Positions 8,587-15,429 of a stretch of 64,000 nucleotides of DNA are shown piece by piece. The notes beneath the pieces are model-generated. The model searched no databases. It saw only the letters and a list, made by a program, of their open reading frames with translations, and was not told the origin of the DNA. This DNA comes from Acidaminococcus intestini DSM 21505 (GTDB lineage Bacteria > Bacillota > Negativicutes > Acidaminococcales > Acidaminococcaceae): positions 124,001-188,000 of the forward strand of contig NZ_AULA01000001.1 of the NCBI RefSeq assembly GCF_000425045.1, in the 5' to 3' direction. A program made the position numbers and the translations under genes. The stretch's first letter is position 1, and each line of letters starts with the position of its first letter.

Positions 8587-9657
8587 TTATCTAGCAAGCC
8601 CATTTGCTTTCATCCAGTCTTCCAGGATATCCGCAATGGCTTCATTATTCGTATCGCTCATGAGAAAGTGTGTGTTGCCCTTGATGCCTTTTTTCGGCAG
8701 GTGAAGGAGCGTTGCCTTGCCGCCGTGATGGTTGACCGCGTCGACCCACAGCTTTGCCATGGCAAGACGGACGCGCCAGTTATCAAGGTTCCATGCCTCC
8801 GTCCGTTCCGTCGGGATATTGTCGCCGTAGACGACGAGAATGGGTCTCTTCGTAAGTTTTTCAAAGTCCGAAAGCTTCACGGCCGTCCCTTTAAGGGCGC
8901 CGAAAGGACTTGACGTTTCCATAGGAGCGGGTACTTCGCCTTCGGGGAAGATGAAGCCGCTTCCCGGTTCAAGGGCAATGATGCCTTTCACATGATCACT
9001 TTTGATGGCCGTCCACCAGCCAGGACCGCCTCCCTGGGAGTGGGTCACAAGGACGCCGTCGCCGCTTCTTTCAAAGACCTTTGCCATAGCGTCGCTGATG
9101 ACCTGTTCATCAAAAGCACCCGTGTTGGGAGTCATGCTGCGGAAAAACTCTTCCCGTGCCGCTTCGTCCCACTTGACGTCGACACCGGGATAATAATTCG
9201 GATAGAGGCCAATGCGGAAGTTATCATACCAAAGCTGCTCCATGGGTGTCTTTGATACGGTTCCTCCCGTCGTTGACTGACCAGCTCGGCCGCGGCGGGG
9301 TTGATCCACGACGTAGGTGGCATACCCTTTTTCAAGGAAGATATTTTGGAAACCATCCCGCCCATCAGGCGTTGTTTCCCAGGTCTTGCCGGACTGACCG
9401 GCCCCATGAAGGAACACAATCACATTCTTTTTGGCCTTCACAGGCTTTTGATAGAACACATAGGCGTGATCACCGTGAAGGGTCTGACCGGAAGGATCAA
9501 GAGGCTTACTGTTATCGAGCGTTCCCGGTGCCGTCACAACCGTCCCCCCTGCCGTAAAACTTCCCTGGTCCGCAAGCGTCACAGGGTTATGGAAAGCTTC
9601 TGCAGAGGCCGTAAGAGCAAGGGAAAGGACGAGCGCCGCCAAAAGGTTCTGTTTCAT
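8587..9657 (-). CDS. Exported alpha/beta hydrolase
   Basis: A 356-residue protein with a Sec signal peptide (LLAALVLSLALTASAEAF). The oxyanion strand is IVFLHGAGQSGKTWE (near residue 80), the nucleophile elbow is THSQGG (Ser near 207), and an acid-bearing LVVYGDNIP and a late NTHFLM His complete the triad. It closely resembles the unsignalled paralogue at 10723-11772; both carry WETTPDGR-GFQ after the oxyanion loop and GNTHFLM near the C-terminus. It is first gene after the MerR-type promoter at 9722-9752, followed by the flavodoxin lipoprotein. An esterase or lactonase is likely; the substrate is unknown. Confidence 0.83.
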   Translation of the reverse strand: MKQNLLAALVLSLALTASAEAFHNPVTLADQGSFTAGGTVVTAPGTLDNSKPLDPSGQTLHGDHAYVFYQKPVKAKKNVIVFLHGAGQSGKTWETTPDGRDGFQNIFLEKGYATYVVDQPRRGRAGQSTTGGTVSKTPMEQLWYDNFRIGLYPNYYPGVDVKWDEAAREEFFRSMTPNTGAFDEQVISDAMAKVFERSGDGVLVTHSQGGGPGWWTAIKSDHVKGIIALEPGSGFIFPEGEVPAPMETSSPFGALKGTAVKLSDFEKLTKRPILVVYGDNIPTERTEAWNLDNWRVRLAMAKLWVDAVNHHGGKATLLHLPKKGIKGNTHFLMSDTNNEAIADILEDWMKANGLAR

Positions 9658-9721
9658 GGACTATTCCTCCTTAAGGTCTTATGATGATAGGGTTTTCATC
9701 GGTTCTTCTCTTCATGACTTT

Positions 9722-9752
9722 ATTCTACTATTCGGTAGTAAATACCGGTCAA
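9722..9752 (-). promoter_or_regulatory. MerR-type promoter with GGTAT-TTA-CTACC dyad
   Basis: On the minus strand: -35 TTGACC (9747-9752), a 19-bp spacer and -10 TAGAAT (9722-9727). The dyad occupies 9734-9746 with one mismatch from GGTAG-N3-CTACC. Geometry is identical to the promoters at 3363-3393 and 14629-14659. It would drive the hydrolase and the flavodoxin lipoprotein, perhaps with read-through to the dehydrogenase. Confidence 0.7.
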
Positions 9753-9789
9753 GTATTTTTTTATCCTTACCATTCTTTTTTTACAGCCC

Positions 9790-10710
9790 TCAGCCAAGTC
9801 CGGTGACAAGAGCAACTACCGGCATAGTGATGACCGCAGCGGCCGTTGTTACCGCAACACCTTGGACTGAAACAGGATAACCTTCTTTATTGTAGAGATT
9901 GGCCAAAAGAGGAATGACATTGCCCGACGGCGTAGCAAGGGCGGCCATCAAAACCGCAAGTAGGTAGGTGTTATCAACGAACTGTTTCAAGATAAGTGTC
10001 ACAACAATGGGGAGAACAAGCATTTTGAGGATGGTAAAAGCAATAATCTTCTGATTGATGAGGCTCTTCCAGTCCGTATCAAGGAGGAAGGAACCCAGGA
10101 GCATCATGGCAAGAGGGCCCGTCATGCTCCCCACCATACGGATAGAACTGGTAAGGATATAGGGCAGTTTGATGCCGGACAGATAGATAACAATGGCAAG
10201 GACGCAGGATATCATGCCCGGATTAACGAGGTTCTTCCAGCGAAAAGGTTCCTTGGCGCCACCACCGCCCTTGATGGTTTCAATGACATAGGAGAAAAAG
10301 AGCAGGTTGAAGGGAATGAGAAGAACCGTCATATAAATGAGCGCTTCCTTTCCATAAATAGCATCCACCATGGGAACGCCCATGAAGCCGATGTTCGTAA
10401 AGACGACCATGACGTTCACGATGCCTTTTTCCGCCTTGCCATAGTGAAGGATCCTCGGAATGAGGAAGGCTGCGAGCATCAAGAGGGCCAGCATGACAAC
10501 GACGACACCAAAAGCATAAAGAAGGGCACCGCCTTCCATATGGGGCCCATCTCCGGTCACACCGGAAAGGATGATGGCCGGATAAGCAACCTGCAGGACA
10601 AGCTGCGTAATCTGGCCCTGATTATCCGGCGTCAGGATATTCTTTTTCCGTGCCCAGGCGCCGACGACCATGATGATGACAAAAATCAGCATCTGCTGTA
10701 AGACTTGCAT
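9790..10710 (-). CDS. AEC-family transporter (auxin efflux carrier/malonate permease type)
   Basis: A 306-residue integral membrane protein with about ten hydrophobic segments in two five-helix halves. This is the auxin-efflux-carrier fold, which in bacteria includes malonate and other organic-acid carriers. The N-terminal half has LVLQVAYPAIILSG and the C-terminal half MAALATPSGNVIPLLANLY, the typical place for the conserved Pro-containing broken helices. It begins 12 bp after the hydrolase at 10723-11772, so the two form a pair, perhaps exporting or importing an acid related to the hydrolase reaction. The substrate cannot be deduced. Confidence 0.87.
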   Translation of the reverse strand: MQVLQQMLIFVIIMVVGAWARKKNILTPDNQGQITQLVLQVAYPAIILSGVTGDGPHMEGGALLYAFGVVVVMLALLMLAAFLIPRILHYGKAEKGIVNVMVVFTNIGFMGVPMVDAIYGKEALIYMTVLLIPFNLLFFSYVIETIKGGGGAKEPFRWKNLVNPGMISCVLAIVIYLSGIKLPYILTSSIRMVGSMTGPLAMMLLGSFLLDTDWKSLINQKIIAFTILKMLVLPIVVTLILKQFVDNTYLLAVLMAALATPSGNVIPLLANLYNKEGYPVSVQGVAVTTAAAVITMPVVALVTGLG

Positions 10711-10722
10711 GATAAAACCTCC

Positions 10723-11772
10723 TTAGGAAAGGCCCTTGGCAGAAAGCCAGTCCGCCATGAGACCTGCAATGACTTCATTGTTTTTATCGGCCATGAGGAA
10801 ATGGGTATTGCCCTTGATGCCAAGGTCGGGCAGATGGACGATTTCCGCCATCCCGCCGTGTCGGTTGACGCAGGACACAAATTCTTTTGCCATCATGAAT
10901 TCGCTGCGCCACTTATCGGGGCCAATTTCATCAGTCGTGCCATCCGAAATGTGGTCACCATAAAAAAGGACCATGGGAAGCTTCGTCAGGGCAAGGAAGG
11001 ACTCAAGGGGAACGCCCATGGCCTGGGCCTTGACGGGATCGTAGAGAGTCGGCACGGGTTCCGGTACTTCCCCTTCAGGAAAAATAAAGGGCGATCCACC
11101 CGGTTCAAAAGCGATAATGGCCTTGACCTTATCCGTGCGGAAGGGGGTGCGCCAGCCAATGGTGCCGCCCATGGAATGGGTCACGAGGATGGACGGGCCC
11201 ATCTTTTCAAGGAGTGCGGCCATGGCATTGGCACTCACATCGTCATCAAGTTCGCCTTCGTACGGCGTCCAAGAGCGCTGGAACTGGTTATACGTCTCAG
11301 CGTCGCCAGCCATGGCCGAATCTTCGTAGGGGACGGGCGTATCCCCGTCAAAAATGCCGCAGCGACAAAGCATGTACATCGTCTTATCGGCATACAGAGG
11401 ATTTTTTGCATAAGGATTGCGCCCGTCATCCGCTTTTAAGGCAAGACCGGCTTCCCCCATGCGGGGCTGGTCGATGAGGACCGTCGTGTAACCCTTGCGC
11501 AAAAAAAGGGTCTGAAAGCCTTCGCGGCCATCAGGCGTCGTTTCCCATGTCCGTTTGCACTGAGCGCCGCCGTGCTGAAAAATGAGCGGATAGGGACGCG
11601 CGTCCACGGGTACCTGGTAAAAGGCATAGGCATGGTCCCCATAGGCAATCTGTCCTTCTGGTTCAAGAAAATGGTCCGTGCGGAAAACGCCGTCATGTTT
11701 CAGCGTCGATCCGCCGATGGCAAAACTGCCTTGTTCAGCAATGATAAGAGGTTGTTTGGGGTTATTGGACAT
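10723..11772 (-). CDS. Cytoplasmic alpha/beta hydrolase, paralogue of 8587-9657
   Basis: 349 residues with no signal peptide. Shared with its exported paralogue are an oxyanion segment (QHGGAQCKRTWE near residue 65), WETTPDGREGFQ, an IDQPRMGEAG segment, the nucleophile elbow THSMGG (Ser near 196), FEPGGSPFIFPEG, and a C-terminal GNTHFLM that supplies the His. The pair therefore looks like one enzyme type kept in two compartments. It forms a two-gene unit with the AEC carrier downstream. Upstream is a GGAGCA-N5-TGCTCC dyad (11797-11813), unlike the island's other operators. Confidence 0.82.
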   Translation of the reverse strand: MSNNPKQPLIIAEQGSFAIGGSTLKHDGVFRTDHFLEPEGQIAYGDHAYAFYQVPVDARPYPLIFQHGGAQCKRTWETTPDGREGFQTLFLRKGYTTVLIDQPRMGEAGLALKADDGRNPYAKNPLYADKTMYMLCRCGIFDGDTPVPYEDSAMAGDAETYNQFQRSWTPYEGELDDDVSANAMAALLEKMGPSILVTHSMGGTIGWRTPFRTDKVKAIIAFEPGGSPFIFPEGEVPEPVPTLYDPVKAQAMGVPLESFLALTKLPMVLFYGDHISDGTTDEIGPDKWRSEFMMAKEFVSCVNRHGGMAEIVHLPDLGIKGNTHFLMADKNNEVIAGLMADWLSAKGLS

Positions 11773-11796
11773 GGTTGGTTCCTTTCTTTTTTACTT

Positions 11797-11813
11797 GGAG
11801 CAGAAATTGCTCC
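11797..11813. promoter_or_regulatory. Palindrome GGAGCA-N5-TGCTCC upstream of the hydrolase/AEC pair
   Basis: A perfect 6+6 dyad 24 bp before the hydrolase start. It could be an operator for a repressor encoded elsewhere. No convincing -35/-10 pair surrounds it, and it does not match the MerR dyad sequence. Confidence 0.35.
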
Positions 11814-11830
11814 GATTCGATGGAGTTAGG

Positions 11831-11875
11831 TGTCCCCATTACTGAAAAAAGATTTTCTTGATAGTAATGGGGACA
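11831..11875. terminator. 13-bp perfect hairpin of a dispersed CCCCATT family
   Basis: TGTCCCCATTACT pairs perfectly with AGTAATGGGGACA. Similar hairpins with a CCCCATT or CTCCATT stem occur at 19234-19277, 23625-23668, 38575-38611 and 43086-43130. Here there is no run of T on either side, so a repeat or RNA-processing role is as likely as termination. DNA to its right (to about 12030) resembles 19280-19440. Confidence 0.45.
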
Positions 11876-12249
11876 TGACCTATCGTAAGAAGTCACGTAA
11901 CACAAATTCATTTTAAAGTCACCCAAAAAAATGCCGTCGTCGGGCGGGCCACTCCTAAGAATATTTTCGGATTGCAGAAGAAACCTTTTTTGCCTACGGT
12001 CCATATCGACCCATCTGCGTTGTCAAACGCATAACAAATGTCTGCTAAGTTTATAATGGACGCCGGCTATATGTACTCAAATGCGGATCCGGTACTTTGG
12101 CAGCTGCCTGGTCCTATAAAAGGCGGCTGTAAGGGAAAAGACCAGAATGCAAAAGAACCAAAAGGCGTGACTAGTCCGAAGCACAGGGGTATCGCTCTTC
12201 GGATTATTTCCCTTGGGATGACAAGAAACGTGTTTTCAGGGGCGAGGGA

Positions 12250-12482
12250 CCAAAACCAGGAAAATTTTACAAGCATATATCATTAAAATTTCCTGGTTTT
12301 GGTGGTGGACGAGGACGCAAAGCGAACGTATCCTTGCAAGCGACAGCAAGGCTTATTCGCCCGGAGTCTCGAAGGACGCTTTTGGAGCGAAGCGGAAGTC
12401 CGAGAAACATGTTTGAGGGCGGATTAAGTTCGTTCCCACCCTTCGACGAAAGGACGTTTGGGGCCGAACTTACGGTCTTTTC
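12250..12482. repeat. Partial third copy of the island repeat, preceded by a long hairpin
   Basis: From about 12289 the sequence follows the right-hand repeat (15989-16200) in the same orientation: CCTGGTTTTGGTGGTGGACGAGGACGC, GACGCTTTTGGAGCGAAG, AACATGTTTGAG and GAACTTACGGTC all have counterparts there (longer strings shown only in part). Just before it, CCAAAACCAGGAAA (12250-12263) and TTTCCTGGTTTTGG (12289-12302) form a perfect 14-bp stem. About 100-150 bp to the left is a fragment, GGCGGCTGTAAGGGAAAAG, that matches the repeat in the opposite orientation, so this copy has been rearranged. The rest of 11876-12568 holds no gene I can support. Confidence 0.55.
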
Positions 12483-12568
12483 ACCAGCCGCCTCCGGTGG
12501 CCTTAGCCAAGGAAGGCCCTAATTATTTTGCCTTCCGCCTTAGCCGTTTGACGGGTACACCGTCAAAC

Positions 12569-13081
12569 TCATTCGATATCAGGATGTACGACCGCCTCAA
12601 ACCACTCCGTCGACACCCCTTCCTTCCGTTCCATCACAGCCACATGCTGAAAGGTGTGATGAGGTGCGGCACCATGCCAATGCTTGACGCCTTCGGGGAT
12701 GGTGACACTCTTTCCAGGGAGCAGTTTCTGCGGCTTTTCACCCCAGATCTGGTAATAGCCCTCCCCTGCCGTTCCCAGAAGGATCTGGCAGGACCCATGG
12801 TGGACGTGCCAATGTGTGCGGGCGCCGTCATAAAAAGTCACGGCGGCCGCCATAGGCCCTATGCTTGATAAGGGGGCTACGTAGCTATCCCCCGTAAAGT
12901 GGTCCACATTGCGGGCATTGTAGACGCCGACAGGAAAGGCCGCCGCCTTTTCCTCTTCCAGTGCTTTTTGTACAACAGCGACGTCCGTCGGTGCAGCAAA
13001 AGTCGTTCCCACATTCATGATAAGGGCTGCACAAAATGACAGGAGACCTGCTTTTTTTAGGAAATTCTTTCGCATTCTCAC
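12569..13081 (-). CDS. Exported cupin-domain protein
   Basis: A 170-residue protein with a signal peptide (residues 1 to about 30, ending GTTFAAP) and one cupin barrel. Metal ligands are probably in HWHVHHGSCQ (cupin motif 1, near residue 100) and the motif-2 histidine in PEGVKHWHGAAPHH. Similar small cupins accompany carboxymuconolactone-decarboxylase-like proteins in many bacterial redox operons. Its start codon overlaps the stop of the upstream flavoprotein gene by 4 bp (ATGA), implying translational coupling. It is last gene of the operon led by the promoter at 14629-14659; a hairpin GTTTGACGG...CCGTCAAAC begins at its stop codon. The catalytic role is unknown. Confidence 0.85.
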   Translation of the reverse strand: MRMRKNFLKKAGLLSFCAALIMNVGTTFAAPTDVAVVQKALEEEKAAAFPVGVYNARNVDHFTGDSYVAPLSSIGPMAAAVTFYDGARTHWHVHHGSCQILLGTAGEGYYQIWGEKPQKLLPGKSVTIPEGVKHWHGAAPHHTFQHVAVMERKEGVSTEWFEAVVHPDIE

Positions 13082-13725
13082 GCCTCCTCTCCGTGGATAA
13101 AGTTCATGAAGGCGGCCGGCTCTTTTTTGGGCTGGGCAAGATTGGCCTTTTTTGCAAGCTCCATGGCTTTCAGGAGATAGGCCATATTGCGGCCCAATAC
13201 GTGCAGGGTCCAGACCCCTTCCTTATCCTTAAGGACTTCTTCCGCCGTCGTGCCATGGACCTGGTTCCAATAGCGGCTCGAGACAATGGGCATTTCTTGG
13301 ATGGCAAAGTACTTGTTCATCTCGTCAAAGGCCGCCGTGGTCCCCGCCCTGCGGGCACTGATGACGGCTGCGGCCGGTTTGAGGTAAAATGCTTTGTTGC
13401 CGTTTCCCCGTGCCTCAGAATAAAAAGCCCGGTCGAGAAACGTCTTCATATTCCCCGCAAGAGCCGCATAGTGGACGGGCGACCCAAAAAGAAAGCCGTC
13501 TGCCTCTAAGGCCTTTTTGCGGAATACATTCACGGCGTCATCAAAAACGCAGTCATGACGCTTGTCACACTGATGACAGGCGATGCAGCCACCAATGGGT
13601 TTGATGCCGATCCAAAATTCCTCCGTTTCAATTCCCTCTTCGTGGAGGACATCAGCCACAAGGCCAAGGGCTGTATGGGTGCAGCCATTTTTATGGGGAG
13701 AACCGTTTACAAGTAAAACTTTCAT
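13078..13725 (-). CDS. Iron-sulfur flavoprotein / NADPH-dependent FMN reductase family
   Basis: 215 residues of flavodoxin-like fold. The FMN loop NGSPHKNGCTH is at residues 7-17, and a compact cysteine motif C-x2-C-x2-C-x5-C (about residues 48-60, GCIACHQCDKRHDC) follows. That spacing is the mark of the iron-sulfur flavoprotein group, where it binds a 4Fe-4S cluster next to FMN. GSPVHYAALAGNMKTFLDR supplies the flavin loop. It is cytoplasmic, as no signal peptide is present. It lies between the carboxymuconolactone-decarboxylase-like gene (18 bp upstream) and the overlapping cupin gene. It probably moves electrons for the operon's reductive chemistry. Confidence 0.85.
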   Translation of the reverse strand: MKVLLVNGSPHKNGCTHTALGLVADVLHEEGIETEEFWIGIKPIGGCIACHQCDKRHDCVFDDAVNVFRKKALEADGFLFGSPVHYAALAGNMKTFLDRAFYSEARGNGNKAFYLKPAAAVISARRAGTTAAFDEMNKYFAIQEMPIVSSRYWNQVHGTTAEEVLKDKEGVWTLHVLGRNMAYLLKAMELAKKANLAQPKKEPAAFMNFIHGEEA

Positions 13726-13743
13726 ATTGATTCATTCGCTCCT

Positions 13744-14574
13744 TTATTTTTTAGGAAAAGCTTCGTTTGCAGCCCGCAGGTTATTGAGGGTCCGCGGGAA
13801 ACCGACATAGGGGTTGAGGACCGTGAGCACGCCGATTACTTCGTCTTCCGTAGCTCCTGCCGCAAGATAGCCCCGCACATGGGATTTAAACTGCGGTTCG
13901 TCATTGCCAAGGGTGCCGATCGCTGCGACCGTGAGCATTTCCCGTGTCTTAAGATCCAAACTTCTGCGCGTGTAAATATCGCCAAAACAAAAGGCCGACA
14001 GGTCATCCTGCAGATGTTTTTGGTTAGCTGGCGTGTTTTTGCGCATAGTCACGATGCGCTCGCCATAAGTTGCAACCTGGAAGGCAAGGCCCTTTTCAAG
14101 GCGGTCTCCATCCGTCGTTGCGGCCTGGTTTTCAAGGGGCAGTTTCACCCCTTCTTCCTTAAAGACGCGGTTTACGCGTTCCATAGCTGTCAGCACCTTA
14201 GGAAAGCCAATATAGGGCGCCAGATGGTAAATGGCCTCGCGCACGTCAAGGGGCGTCACACCGTCAGTCAAGGCGCCGCGGACATTCTTTTCAAGTAAGT
14301 CTTGTGCCCCGCTTGCCGTGAGGGTTGCTATGGTCACAAGGTGCTGTTCCCGCCGCGTGAGACGGGCCTGTTCCATAATATCTCCATAAATATAGCCCTT
14401 CATCATAGCCTCAAGTTCTGGATCGGTCTTCTCAAGACCGAGCGACTGCTCTGCCATGGCGGTTTTGTAGTTTCTCTCCGCCACATCACTGCGGCCGGAC
14501 CCAGCTGCTGCAAAACCGCTCCCACCTAGGATGCCAAAAAGACCAAGGGTCATGCCAATGATTTTCCAATTCAT
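13744..14574 (-). CDS. Exported protein with two carboxymuconolactone-decarboxylase-like domains
   Basis: 276 residues: a signal peptide (residues 1 to about 25), then two repeats of the AhpD/CMD helical domain. Domain 1 (about 60-135) has RREQHLVTIATLTASGAQ and YIGFPKVLTAMERVN; domain 2 (about 185-270) has KTREMLTVAAIGTLGN and YVGFPRTLNNLRAAN. Neither carries the CxxC of AhpD peroxidase partners, so a thiol peroxidase role is unlikely, and the true reaction is unknown. It is the first gene of the operon (then flavoprotein and cupin) and is divergent from merR, the usual arrangement for a regulated target. Confidence 0.85.
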   Translation of the reverse strand: MNWKIIGMTLGLFGILGGSGFAAAGSGRSDVAERNYKTAMAEQSLGLEKTDPELEAMMKGYIYGDIMEQARLTRREQHLVTIATLTASGAQDLLEKNVRGALTDGVTPLDVREAIYHLAPYIGFPKVLTAMERVNRVFKEEGVKLPLENQAATTDGDRLEKGLAFQVATYGERIVTMRKNTPANQKHLQDDLSAFCFGDIYTRRSLDLKTREMLTVAAIGTLGNDEPQFKSHVRGYLAAGATEDEVIGVLTVLNPYVGFPRTLNNLRAANEAFPKK

Positions 14575-14628
14575 AAAAACACCTCATTTCCATTAGGATG
14601 GCTGTCATGGTTTCCATTCGATGGCCCC

Positions 14629-14659
14629 ACTGTATCATCCGGGAGCAACTACCTGTCAA
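14629..14659 (-). promoter_or_regulatory. MerR-type promoter with GGTAG-TTG-CTCCC dyad
   Basis: On the minus strand: -35 TTGACA (14654-14659), a 19-bp spacer and -10 TACAGT (14629-14634). The dyad at 14641-14653 differs from GGTAG-N3-CTACC at one base. It lies in the 215-bp space between the divergent merR gene and the CMD-like gene, and it drives the CMD/flavoprotein/cupin operon. Confidence 0.75.
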
Positions 14660-14682
14660 TACTTTTTTCAAAGAAAAACAAT

Positions 14683-14753
14683 TTGCTATTTAGCGGCATT
14701 TTATATATAATAACCGAAGCTCGTCATGTGTTTCTTTTTCGGTAATTAATACC
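14683..14753 (+). promoter_or_regulatory. merR promoter and autoregulatory-looking dyad
   Basis: The plus strand shows -35 TTGCTA (14683-14688), a 17-bp spacer and a perfect -10 TATAAT (14706-14711). Downstream at 14741-14753 is GGTAA-TTA-ATACC, a relative of the operator in the three island promoters. It sits in the transcribed leader about 37 bp before the start codon and is not inside a 19-bp spacer, so binding there would be expected to repress rather than activate. Confidence 0.6.
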
Positions 14754-14789
14754 GCAAAGCATCCGATACCCCTAGAAGGAGGAAACACA

Positions 14790-15242
14790 ATGGATAAAGA
14801 AATCAAAGAGAAACTTCATATTGAAAAAGTCGTCAACACAGGAAGACTTTACCCCATGAAAGAAGCCTGTGAGCAAACGGGCCTTGCCTATGAAACCCTA
14901 AAATTTTACTGCAACATCGGCCTTGTTCCCGGCGTCAAACGGGATGCCAGGAACCGCCGCGTCTTTAACGACAAGGACATTTCCTGGATCAAGAGCCTCA
15001 CATGCCTCAAAAACTGCGACATGTCCATCGAGGAAATGAAGGAATACCTCGCCCTGTGCCTGAAAGGCCAGTCCACCATCCCAGAACGAAAAGAAATGCT
15101 CATGAAAAAACGGGCCATCCTCATCAAAAAGCATAGCGAAATCCAGGCCGCCATTGAATATATCGACCTTAAACAGGATTTTTATGATGAAGTATTGAGC
15201 GGAAAGATCGAGTATTTCAGTAATCTGGTGGGGGAGGAATAA
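14790..15242 (+). CDS. MerR-family transcriptional regulator
   Basis: 150 residues. An N-terminal winged helix-turn-helix (about residues 20-85) has the MerR pattern: YPMKEACEQTGLAYETLKFYCNIG, partly shown, where MerR proteins have the Tyr/Glu-rich recognition helix, then GLVPGVKRDARNRRVF and DISWIKSLTCLKNCDMSIEEM. A long coiled-coil dimerisation helix follows (about 100-140). No conserved C-terminal Cys pair for metal sensing is visible, so an organic or electrophilic signal is more likely. A strong GAAGGAGGAAACACA ribosome site precedes the ATG. It is the probable regulator of the three promoters that carry the dyad; the ligand is unknown. Confidence 0.9.
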   Translation: MDKEIKEKLHIEKVVNTGRLYPMKEACEQTGLAYETLKFYCNIGLVPGVKRDARNRRVFNDKDISWIKSLTCLKNCDMSIEEMKEYLALCLKGQSTIPERKEMLMKKRAILIKKHSEIQAAIEYIDLKQDFYDEVLSGKIEYFSNLVGEE

Positions 15243-15309
15243 GTGTTGCTCTGCTCATAAAACGGAGGGCTAAGTTGATGAAGACCGTGAGGAAAAACAC
15301 TGTGAGTCC

Positions 15310-15343
15310 GGCGCCAAATTGATTTTTCGATCACACGTCCTGC
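15310..15343. repeat. Short direct repeat, copy 1
   Basis: GGCGCCAAATTGATTTTTCGATCACACGTCCTGC resembles 16235-16272 (GGCGTCGAATTGATCTTTCGATCATACGGTCC... then CTGC), shown here in pieces of the same order. The two copies bracket the right-hand 700-bp repeat and could be the ends of a former insertion. Confidence 0.45.
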
Positions 15344-15429
15344 AAACAAGATTGCTTGGTGGATACTCCCGCCTTGGCAAGGCGGAACGGCTTTCACCGT
15401 GTCCAAAGCAAAAGGCCGTAAGGCGAAAG

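Noticed and set aside
3363-14659. Treating the three GGTAG dyad promoters as ordinary sigma-70 promoters
   Set aside because: All three have exactly 19 bp between -35 and -10, which is poor for unaided sigma-70 recognition, and all have the dyad at the same position.
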